NCBI RefSeq assembly: GCF_032854445.1
Contig: NW_027018069.1
Location: 1-64,000 of the forward strand
Length of the DNA: 64,000 nucleotides
DNA from: Liolophura sinensis
Taxonomy: Eukaryota > Mollusca > Polyplacophora > Chitonida > Chitonidae
Reading direction: 5' to 3'
In this document: positions 25,162 through 35,700 of the stretch, piece by piece
Layout: each line of letters starts with the position of its first letter
How positions within the stretch are numbered: the stretch's first letter is position 1
The notes under the pieces: generated by a model
Database searches by the model: none
Seen by the model: the letters and a program-made list of their open reading frames with translations, nothing else
Told to the model about the DNA's origin: nothing
Translations under genes and position numbers: made by a program

Positions 25162-26811
25162 CATTAACTATGTACAATCGCGACTGGTCATTACTATATT
25201 CAACTTTTCATTATAAGTTATGTGCCCTTCGGTAGCCCAGACGACGTCAAATCTTTGGGCCAAGCCCATTTAACTCACCCAGCAAATGTCTTACTTCTAA
25301 GTCGAAGACAAACTCAATGTCTTTATCTACATGTAGAAAAACCAAACCATTTGTATATAAAAAAAACACAAGGTACTTGATACAGTCCGCTGTAAAAAGT
25401 ACAATTGAACACTGACCCACATCAATAAGGTGCCAAAAGATGTGCAATTGGGCCAGGCATCTCCAGCTGTTGAAAAATTGCAAATTTCCTTGGTTTCCAT
25501 GGAGTAAGAGCCGTTGCTGGGCACGTGATCTTGACATCAATGATTATTCATTTGTGGCTACAGCCAAAAGTATTGGTCGGAGAGCAACGGGGTTTGCACC
25601 ATTCGATTTCTCGTCAAAAAATACGTCGGATTAGCCTCTTACCAGCAGCATTGGAACAGTTTTTCCACTTTTGGATTTTTGCCTGGTATTTTTTCTAATT
25701 GAAATCGGCTACATTAACTATGTACAATCGCGACTGGTCATTACTATATTCAACTTTTCATTATAAGTTATGTGCCCTTCGGTAGCCCAGACGACGTCAA
25801 ATCTTTGGGCCAAGCCCATTTAACTCACCCAGCAAATGTCTTACTTCTAAGTCGAAGACAAACTCAATGTCTTTATCTACATGTAGAAAAACCACACCAT
25901 TTGTATATAAAAAAAACACAAGGTACACGATAAAGTCTGCTGTAAAAAGTACAATTGAACACTGACCCACATCAATAAGGTGCCAAAAGATGCGCAATTG
26001 GGCCAGGCATCTCCAGCTGTTGAAAAATTGCAAATTTCCTTGGTTTCCATGGAGTAAGAGCCGTTGCTGGGCACGTGATCTTGACATCAATGATTATTCA
26101 TTTGTGGCTACAGCCAAAAGTATTGGTCGGAGAGCAACGCGGTTTGCACCATTCGATTTCTCTTCAAAAAATACGTCGGATTAGCCTCTTACCAGCAGCA
26201 TTGGAACAGTTTTTCCACTTTTGGATTTTTGCCTGGTCTTTTTGCGAGTTGAAATCGGCTACATTAACTATGTACAATCGCGACTGGTCATTACTATATT
26301 CAACTTTTCATTATAAGTTATGTGCCCTTCGGTAGCCCAGACGACGTCAAATCTTTGGGCCAAGCCCATTTAACTCACCCAGCAAATGTCTTACTTCTAA
26401 GTCGAAGACAAACTCAATGTCTTTATCTACATGTAGAAAAACCACACCATTTGTATATAAAAAAAACACAAGGTACTTGATACAGTCCGCTGTAAAAAGT
26501 ACAATTGAACACTGACCCACATCAATAAGGTGCCAAAAGATGCGCAATTGGGCCAGGCATCCCCAGCTGTTGAAAAATTGCAAATTTCCTTGGTTTCCAT
26601 GGAGTAAGAGCCGTTGCTGGGCACGTGATCTTGACATCAATGATTATTCATTTGTGGCTACAGCCAAAAGTATTGGTCGGAGAGCAACGCGGTTTGCACC
26701 ATTCGATTTCTCGTCAAAAAATACGTCGGATTAGCCTCTTACCAGCAGCATTGGAACAGTTTTTCTACTTTTGGATTTTTGCCTGGTCTTTTTGCTAACT
26801 GATTTCGGCAA
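25162..26811 (+). repeat. 3-monomer block in domain 2, copy B
   Basis: This is the direct tandem copy of the preceding block. Correspondence extends to roughly 26990, where the next unit has AAACCACACC rather than AAACCAAACC and then ACATGATAAAG. The monomer just before copy A (landmark 23240) also has the CATCCCCAGCTG mark, so an older 3-monomer rhythm may precede this duplication. Confidence 0.87.
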
Positions 26812-29510
26812 CATTAACTATGTACAATCGCGACTGGTCATTACTATATTCAACTTTTCATTATAAGTTATGTGCCCTTCGGTAGCCCAGACGACGTCAA
26901 ATCTTTGGGCCAAGCCCATTTAACTCACCCAGCAAATGTCTTACTTCTAAGTCGAAGACAAACTCAATGTCTTTATCTACATGTAGAAAAACCACACCAT
27001 TTGTATATAAAAAAAACACAAGGTACATGATAAAGTCTGCTGTAAAAAGTACAATTGAACACTGACCCACATCAATAAGGTGCCAAAAGATGCGCAATTG
27101 GGCCAGGCATCTCCAGCTGTTGAAAAATTGCAAATTTCCTTGGTTTCCATGGAGTAAGAGCCGTTGCTGGGCACGTGATCTTGACATCAATGATTATTCA
27201 TTTGTGGCTACAGCCAAAAGTATTGGTCGGAGAGCAACGCGGTTTGCACCATTCGATTTCTCGTCAAAAAATACGTCGGATTAGCCTCTTACCAGCAGCA
27301 TTGGAACAGTTTTTCCACTTTTGGATTTTTGCCTGGTATTTTTTCTAATTGAAATCGGCTACATTAACTATGTACAATCGCGACTGGTCATTACTATATT
27401 CAACTTTTCATTATAAGTTATGTGCCCTTCGGTAGCCCAGACGACGTCAAATCTTTGGGCCAAGCCCATTTAACTCACCCAGCAAATGTCTTACTTCTAA
27501 GTCGAAGACAAACTCAATGTCTTTATCTACATGTAGAAAAACCACACCATTTGTATATAAAAAAAACACACGGTACTTGATACAGTCCGCTGTAAAAAGT
27601 ACAATTGAACACTGACCCACATCAATAAGGTGCCAAAAGATGCGCAATTGGGCCAGGCATCTCCAGCTGTTGAAAAATTGCAAATTTCCTTGGTTTCCAT
27701 GGAGTAAGAGCCGTTGCTGGGCACGTGATCTTGACATCAATGATTATTCATTTGTGGCTACAGCCAAAAGTATTGGTCGGAGAGCAACGCGGTTTGCACC
27801 ATTCGATTTCTCGTCAAAAAATACGTCGGATTAGCCTCTTACCAGCAGCATTGGAACAGTTTTTCCACTTTTGGATTTTTCCCTGGTCTTTTTTTCTAAT
27901 TGAAATCGGCTACATTAACTATGTACAATCGCGACTGGTCATTACTATATTCAACTTTTCATTATAAGTTATGTGCCCTTCGGTAGCCCAGACGACGTCA
28001 AATCTTTGGGCCAAGCCCATTTAACTCACCCAGCAAATGTCTTACTTCTAAGTCGAAGACAAACTCAATGTCTTTATCTACATGTAGAAAAACCACACCA
28101 TTTGTATATAAAAAAAACACAAGGTACTTGATACAGTCCGCTGTAAAAAGTACAATTGAACACTGACCCACATCAATAAGGTGCCAAAAGATGCGCAATT
28201 GGGCCAGGCATCTCCAGCTGTTGAAAAATTGCAAATTTCCTTGGTTTCCATGGAGTAAGAGCCGTTGCTGGGCACGTGATCTTGACATCAATGATTATTC
28301 ATTTGTGGCTACAGCCAAAAGTATTGGTCGGAGAGCAACGCGGTTTGCACCATTCGATTTCTCCTCAAAAAATACGTCGGATTAGCCTCTTACCAGCAGC
28401 ATTGGAACAGTTTTTCTACTTTTGGATTTTTGCCTGGTCTTTTTGCGAATTGAAATCGGCTACATTAACTATGTACAATCGCGAGTGGTCATTACTATAT
28501 TCAACTTTTCATTATAAGTTATGTGCCCTTCGGTAGCCCAGACGACGTCAAATCTTTGGGCCAAGCCCATTTAACTCACCCAGCAAATGTCTTACTTCTA
28601 AGTCGAAGACAAACTCAATGTCTTTATCTACATGTAGAAAAACCACACCATTTGTATATAAAAAAAACACACGGTACTTGATACAGTCCGCTGTAAAAAG
28701 TACAATTGAACACTGACCCACATCAATAAGGTGCCAAAAGATGCGCAATTGGGTCAGGCATCTCCAGCTGTTGAAAAATTGCAAATTTCCTTGGTTTCCA
28801 TGGAGTAAGAGCCGTTGCTGGGCACGTGATCTTGACATCAATGATTATTCATTTGTGGCTACAGCCAAAAGTATTGGTCGGAGAGCAACGTGGTTTGCAC
28901 CATTCGATTTCTCGTCAAAAAATACGTCGGATTAGCCTCTTACCAGCAGCATTGGAACAGTTTTTCCACTTTTGGATTTTTGCCTGGTATTTTGTCTAAT
29001 TGAAATCGGCTACATTAACTATGTACAATTGCGACTGGTCATTACTATATTCAACTTTTCATTATAAGTTATGTGCCCTTCGGTAGCCCAGACGACGTCA
29101 AATCTTTGGGCCAAGCCCATTTAACTCACCCAGCAAATGTCTTACTTCTAAGTCGAAGACAAACTCAATGTCTTTATCTACATGTAGAAAAACCACACCA
29201 TTTGTATATAAAAAAAACACAAGGTACTTGATACAGTCCGCTGTAAAAAGTACAATTGAACACTGACCCACATCAATAAGGTGCCAAAAGATGCGCAATT
29301 GGGCCAGGCATCTCCAGCTGTTGAAAAATTGCAAATTTCCTTGGTTTCCATGGAGTAAGAGCCGTTGCTGGGCACGTGATCTTGACATCAATGATTATTC
29401 ATTTGTGGCTACAGCCAAAAGTATTGGTCGGAGAGCAACGCGGTTTGCACCATTCGATTTCTCGTCAAAAAATACGTCGGATTAGCCTCTTACCAGCAGC
29501 ATTGGAACAG

Positions 29511-29560
29511 TTTTTCCACTTTTGGATTTTTGCCTGGTATTTTTTCTAATTGAAATCGGC
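29511..29560 (+). other. T-tract run and hypervariable segment (one per monomer)
   Basis: Four T-tracts (29511-29515, 29520-29523, 29527-29531, 29540-29545) lie within 35 bp. The last tract and the bases after it form the most variable part of the monomer. Alleles seen include GGTATTTTTTCTAATTG, GGTATTTTGTCTAATTG, GGTCTTTTTGCTAATTG, GGTCTTTTTTTCTAATTG, GGTCTTTTTGCGAATTG and GGTCTTTTTGCTAACTG followed by ATTTCGGC. The roughly helical tract spacing suggests bent DNA; this is inference. Confidence 0.7.
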
Positions 29561-29656
29561 TACATTAACTATGTACAATCGCGACTGGTCATTACTATAT
29601 TCAACTTTTCATTATAAGTTATGTGCCCTTCGGTAGCCCAGACGACGTCAAATCTT

Positions 29657-29669
29657 TGGGCCAAGCCCA
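29657..29669. other. Short GC hairpin (one per monomer)
   Basis: TGGGCCAAGCCCA can fold as a 5 bp stem (TGGGC/GCCCA) with a 3-base loop. It is nearly invariant across the array; the exceptions are one-base changes such as GGGCAAAGCCC at 30208 and 45138 and indels in the error-prone zones. No T-run follows, so it does not resemble a bacterial terminator. Confidence 0.6.
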
Positions 29670-29726
29670 TTTAACTCACCCAGCAAATGTCTTACTTCTA
29701 AGTCGAAGACAAACTCAATGTCTTTA

Positions 29727-29738
29727 TCTACATGTAGA
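29727..29738. other. 12 bp perfect palindrome (one per monomer)
   Basis: TCTACATGTAGA is its own reverse complement. It is present in nearly every monomer, 17 bp upstream of the TATA-like tract. It is broken in the units around 11570 and 15423, where TTATGTACATG replaces TTATCTACATG. It could be a dimeric protein site or a simple by-product of sequence; no binding protein can be named from this. Confidence 0.8.
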
Positions 29739-29754
29739 AAAACCACACCATTTG

Positions 29755-29767
29755 TATATAAAAAAAA
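29755..29767 (+). promoter_or_regulatory. TATA-like tract (one per monomer), candidate only
   Basis: TATATAAAAAAA occurs on the + strand in most monomers and would fit a TATA element. The A-run varies from about 6 to 9. In a subset of domain 1 units it becomes TATATGAAAA, and in three domain 3 units TACATAAAAA; both would weaken the match. Satellites are often transcribed at low level, but no start site can be shown from sequence, and AT-rich tracts give such matches by chance. Confidence 0.35.
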
Positions 29768-32700
29768 CACACGGTACTTGATACAGTCCGCTGTAAAAAG
29801 TACAATTGAACACTGACCCACATCAATAAGGTGCCAAAAGATGCGCAATTGGGTCAGGCATCTCCAGCTGTTGAAAAATTGCAAATTTCCTTGGTTTCCA
29901 TGGAGTAAGAGCCGTTGCTGGGCACGTGATCTTGACATCAATGATTATTCATTTGTGGCTACAGCCAAAAGTATTGGTCGGAGAGCAACGTGGTTTGCAC
30001 CATTCGATTTCTCGTCAAAAAATACGTCGGATTAGCCTCTTACCAGCAGCATTGGAACAGTTTTTCCACTTTTGGATTTTTGCCTGGTATTTTGTCTAAT
30101 TGAAATCGGCTACATTAACTATGTACAATCGCGACTGGTCATTACTATATTCAACTTTTCATTATAAGTTATGTGCCCTTCGGTAGCCCAGACGACGTCA
30201 AATCTTTGGGCAAAGCCCATTTAACTCACCCAGCAGTTGTCTTACTTCTAAGTCGAAGACAAACTCAATGTCTTTATCTACATGTAGAAAAACCACACCA
30301 TTTGTATATAAAAAAAAACACAAGGTACTTGATACAGTCCGCTGTAAAAAGTACAATTGAACACTGACCCACATCAATAAGGTGCCAAAAGATACGCAAT
30401 TGGGCCAGGCATCTCCAGCTGTTGAAAAATTGCAAATTTCCTTGGTTTCCATGGAGTAAGAGCCGTTGCTGGGCACGTGATCTTGACATCAATGATTATT
30501 CATTTGTGGCTACAGCCAAAAGTATTGGTCAGAGAGCAACGCGGTTTGCACCATTCGATTTCTCGTCAAAAAATACGTCGGATTAGCCTCTTACCAGCAG
30601 CATTGGAACAGTTTTTCCACTTTTGGATTTTTGCCAGGTCTTTTTGCTAATTGAAATCGGCTACATTAACTATGTACAATTGCGACTGGTCATTACTATA
30701 TTCAACTTTTCATTATAAGTTATGTGCCCTTCGGTAGCCCAGACGACGTCAAATCTTTGGGCCAAGCCCATTTAACTCACCCAGCAAATGTCTTACTTCT
30801 AAGTCGAAGACAAACTCAATGTCTTTATCTACATGTAGAAAAACCAAACCATTTGTATATAAAAAAAACACAAGGTACTTGATACAGTCCGCTGTAAAAA
30901 GTACAATTGAACACTGACCCACATCAATAAGGTGCCAAAAGATGCGCAATTGGGCCAGGCATCTCCAGCTGTTGAAAAATTGCAAATTTCCTTGGTTTCC
31001 ATGGAGTAAGAGCCGTTGCTGGGCACGTGATCTTGACATCAATGATTATTCATTTGTGGCTACAGCCAAAAGTATTGGTCGGAGAGCAACGCGGTTTGCA
31101 CCATTCGATTTCTCGTCAAAAAATACGTCGGATTAGCCTCTTACCAGCAGCATTGGAACAGTTTTTCCACTTTTGGATTTTTGCCTGGTCTTTTTGCGAA
31201 TTGAAATCGGCTACATTAACTATGTACAATCGCGACTGGTCATTACTATATTCAACTTTTCATTATAAGTTATGTGCCCTTCGGTAGCCCAGACGACGTC
31301 AAATCTTTGGGCCAAGCCCATTTAACTCACCCAGCAAATGTCTTACTTCTAAGTCGAAGACAAACTCAAAGTCTTGATCTACATGTAGAAAAACCACACC
31401 ATTTGTATATAAAAAAAACACACGGTACTTGATACAGTCCGCTGTAAAAAGTACAATTGAACACTGACCCACATCAATAAGGTGCCAAAAGATGCGCAAT
31501 TGGGCCAGGCATCTCCAGCTGTTGAAAAATTGCAAATTTCCTTGGTTTCCATGGAGTAAGAGCCGTTGCTGGGCACGTGATCTTGACATCAATGATTATT
31601 CATTTGTGGCTACAGCCAAAAGTATTGGTCGGAGAGCAACGCGGTTTGCACCATTCGATTTCTCGTCAAAAAATACGTCGGATTAGCCTCTTACCAGCAG
31701 CATTGGAACAGTTTTTCCACTTTTGGATTTTTCCCTGGTCTTTTTTTCTAATTGAAATCGGCTACATTAACTATGTACAATCGCGACTGGTCATTACTAT
31801 ATTCAACTTTTCATTATAAGTTATGTGGCCTTCGGTAGCCCAGACGACGTCAAATCTTTGGGCCAAGCCCATTTAACTCACCCAGCAAATGTCTTACTTC
31901 TAAGTCGAAGACAAACTCAATGTCTTTATCTACATGTAGAAAAACCACACCATTTGTATATAAAAAAAACACAAGGTACTTGATACAGTCCGCTGTAAAA
32001 AGTACAATTGAACACTGACCCACATCAATAAGGTGCCAAAAGATGCGCAATTGGGCCAGGCATCTCCAGCTGTTGAAAAATTGCAAATTTCCTTGGTTTC
32101 CATGGAGTAAGAGCCGTTGCTGGGCACGTGATCTTGACATCAATGATTATTCATTTGTGGCTACAGCCAAAAGTATTGGTCGGAGAGCAACGCGGTTTGC
32201 ACCATTCGATTTCTCGTCAAAAAATACGTCGGATTAGCCTCTTACCAGCAGCATTGGAACAGTTTTTCTACTTTTGGATTTTTGCCTGGTCTTTTTTCTA
32301 ATTGAAATCGGCTACATTAACTATGTACAATCGCGACTGGTCATTACTATATTCAACTTTTCATTATAAGTTATGTGCCCTTCGGTAGCCCAGACGACGT
32401 CAAATCTTTGGGCCAAGCCCATTTAACTCACCCAGCAAATGTCTTACTTCTAAGTCGAAGACAAACTCAATGTGTTTATCTACATGTAGAAAAACCACAC
32501 CATTTGTATATAAAAAAAACACACGGTACTTGATACAGTCCGCTGTAAAAAGTACAATTGAACACTGACCCACATCAATAAGGTGCCAAAAGATGCGCAA
32601 TTGGGCCAGGCATCTCCAGCTGTTGAAAAATTGCAAATTTCCTTGGTTTCCATGGAGTAAGAGCCGTTGCTGGGCACGTGATCTTGACATCAATGATTAT

Positions 32701-35700
32701 TCATTTGTGGCTACAGCCAAAAGTATTGGTCGGAGAGCAACGCGGTTTGCACCATTCGATTTCTCGTCAAAAAATACGTCGGATTAGCCTCTTACCAGCA
32801 GCATTGGATCAGTTTTTCCACTTTTGGATTTTTGCCTGGTATTTTTTCTAATTGAAATCGGCTACATTAACTATGTACAATCGCGACTGGTCATTACTAT
32901 ATTCAACTTTTCATTATAAGTTATGTGCCCTTCGGTAGCCCAGACGACGTCAAATCTTTGGGCCAAGCCCATTTAACTCACCCAGCAAATGTCTTACTTC
33001 TAAGTCGAAGACAAACTCAATGTCTTTATCTACATGTAGAAAAACCACACCATTTGTATATAAAAAAAACACAAGGTACTTGATACAGTCCGCTGTAAAA
33101 AGTACAATTGAACACTGACCCACATCAATAAGGTGCCAAAATATGCGCAATTGGGCCAGACATCTCCAGCTGTTGAAAAATTGCAAATTTCCTTGGTTTC
33201 CATGGAGTAAGAGCCGTTGCTGGGCACGTGATCTTGACATCAATGATTATTCATTTGTGGCTACAGCCAAAAGTATTGGTCGGAGAGCAACGCGGTTTGC
33301 ACCATTCGATTTCTCGTCAAAAAATACGTCGGATTAGCCTCTTACCAGCAGCATTGGAACAGTTTTTCTACTTTGGGATTTTTGCCTGGTCTTTTTGCTA
33401 ATTGAAATCGGCTACATTAACTATGTACAATCGCGACTGGTCATTACTATATTCAACTTTTCATTATAAGTTATGTGCCCTTCGGTAGCCCAGACGACGT
33501 CAAATCTTTGGGCCAAGCCCATTTAACTCACCCAGCAAATGTCTTACTTCTAAGTCGAAGACAAACTCAATGTCTTTATCTACATGTAGAAAAACCAAAC
33601 CATTTGTATATAAAAAAAACACAAGGTACTTGATACAGTCCGCTGTAAAAAGTACAATTGAACACTGACCCACATCAATAAGGTGCCAAAAGATGCGCAA
33701 TTGGGCCAGGCATCTCCAGCTGTTGAAAAATTGCAAATTTCCTTGGTTTCCATGGAGTAAGAGCCGTTGCTGGGCACGTGATCTTGACATCAATGATTAT
33801 TCATTTGTGGCTACAGCCAAAAGTATTGGTCAGAGAGCAACGCGGTTTGCACCATTCGATTTCTCGTCAAAAAATACGTCGGATTAGCCTCTTACCAGCA
33901 GCATTGGAACAGTTTTTCCACTTTTGGATTTTTGCCTGGTCTTTTTTCTAATTGAAATCGGCTACATTAACTATGTACAATCGCGACTGGTCATTACTAT
34001 ATTCAACTTTTCATTATAAGTTATGTGGTCTTCGGTAGCCCAGACGACGTCAAATCTTTGGGCCAAGCCCATTTAACTCACCCAGCAAATGTCTTACTTC
34101 TAAGTCGAAGACAAACTCAATGTGTTTATCTACATGTAGAAAAACCACACCATTTGTATATAAAAAAAACACAAGGTACTTGATACAGTCCGCTGTAAAA
34201 AGTACAATTGAACACTGACCCACATCAATAAGGTGCCAAAAGATGCGCAATTGGGCCAGGCATCTCCAGCTGTTGAAAAATTGCAAATTTCCTTGGTTTC
34301 CATGGAGTAAGAGCCGTTGCTGGGCACGTGATCTTGACATCAATGATTATTCATTTGTGGCTACAGCCAAAAGTATTGGTCGGAGAGCAACGCGGTTTGC
34401 ACCATTCGATTTCTCCTCAAAAAATACGTCGGATTAGCCTCTTACCAGCAGCATTGGAACAGTTTTTCTACTTTTGGATTTTTGCCTGGTCTTTTTGCGA
34501 ATTGAAATCGGCTACATTAACTATGTACAATCGCGACTGGTCATTACTATATTCAACTTTTCATTATAAGTTATGTGCCCTTCGGTAGCCCAGACGACGT
34601 CAAATCTTTGGGCCAAGCCCATTTAACTCACCCAGCAAATGTCTTACTTCTAAGTCGAAGACAAACTCAATGTCTTTATCTACATGTAGAAAAACCAAAC
34701 CATTTGTATATAAAAAAAACACAAGGTACTTGATACAGTCCGCTGTAAAAAGTACAATTGAACACTGACCCACAACAATAAGGTGCCAAAAGATGCGCAA
34801 TTGGGCCAGGCATCTCCAGCTGTTGAAAAATTGCAAATTTCCTTGGTTTCCATGGAGTAAGAGCCGTTGCTGGGCACGTGATCTTGACATCAATGATTAT
34901 TCATTTGTGGCTACAGCCAAAAGTATTGGTCGGAGAGCAACGCGGTTTGCACCATTCGATTTCTCGTCAAAAAATACGTCGGATTAGCCTCTTACCAGCA
35001 GCATTGGAACAGTTTTTCCACTTTTGGATTTTTGCCAGGTCTTTTTGCTAATTGAAATCGGCTACATTAACTATGTACAATCGCGACTGGTCATTACTAT
35101 ATTCAACTTTTCATTATAAGTTATGTGCCCTTCGGTAGCCCAGACGACGTCAAATCTTTGGGCCAAGCCCATTTAACTCACCCAGCAAATGTCTTACTTC
35201 TAAGTCGAAGACAAACTCAATGTCTTTATCTACATGTAGAAAAACCACACCATTTGTATATAAAAAAAACACAAGGTACTTGATACAGTCCGCTGTAAAA
35301 AGTACAATTGAACACTGACCCACATCAATAAGGTGCCAAAAGATGCGCAATTGGGCCAGGCATCTCCAGCTGTTGAAAAATTGCAAATTTCCTTGGTTTC
35401 CATGGAGTAAGAGCCGTTGCTGGGCACGTGATCTTGACATCAATGATTATTCATTTGTGGCTACAGCCAAAAGTATTGGTCGGAGAGCAACGTGGTTTGC
35501 ACCATTCGATTTCTCGTCAAAAAATACGTCGGATTAGCCTCTTACCAGCAGCATTGGAACAGTTTTTCCACTTTTGGATTTTTGCCTGGTATTTTTTCTA
35601 ATTGAAATCGGCTACATTAACTATGTACAATCGCGACTGGTCATTACTATATTCAACTTTTCATTATAAGTTATGTGCCCTTCGGTAGCCCAGACGACGT

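Larger units (their letters stand above)
29291..29840 (+). repeat. Representative 550 bp monomer with internal landmarks
   Basis: This unit is close to the common form and serves as a map. Landmarks in order: landmark ATG 29291; A-tract and TTGCAAATTTCC 29320-29340; CCATGG 29348-29353; CACGTG 29373-29378; T-tract run and hypervariable segment 29511-29560; TCGCGA 29579-29584; GACGTC 29644-29649; GC hairpin 29657-29669; 12 bp palindrome 29727-29738; TATA-like tract 29755-29767; and the family-diagnostic site TTGATACAGTCCGC from 29779. One local departure is CACACGG near 29770, where most units read CACAAGG. I found no clear internal subrepeats and no sign that the monomer is a dimer of two related halves; only very short words such as ACATCAAT and GTACAAT occur twice. 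Confidence 0.93.
28560..30120 (+). repeat. Alternating monomer types at 1100 bp spacing
   Basis: Units with landmarks 28741 and 29841 share CACACGG, GGGTCAGG, GCAACGTGGTTTG and TATTTTGTCTAATTG at 1100 bp offset. A common-type monomer (29291) lies between them. The match breaks at CAATTGCGAC (29028) versus CAATCGCGAC. This is either a short 2-monomer repeat or conversion of one unit by the other. Confidence 0.65.

Noticed and set aside
29373-29378. CACGTG as a functional E-box
   Set aside because: A 6 bp word in a homogenised repeat recurs automatically. There is no other evidence for a factor site, so it is only noted as a landmark.
29657-29669. Rho-independent terminator
   Set aside because: The hairpin has only a 5 bp stem and is not followed by a T-run.
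29291-29840. CENP-B box in the monomer
   Set aside because: I looked for the core TTCG-4 bases-A-2 bases-CGGG on both strands near every TTCG/CGAA in the common monomer and found no match. A systematic search across all variants was not possible.
29648-29941. A 97-codon minus-strand open frame repeated in most monomers (MMSRSRAQQR... at its start)
   Set aside because: It spans a monomer boundary and competes with other open frames in the same DNA. Variation is mostly amino-acid-changing (for example CIK to FIM, GVV to GLV, LYT to SYT) and one-base A-run changes shift the frame. I recognise no domain. It stays open because the copies are nearly identical, not because of visible selection.
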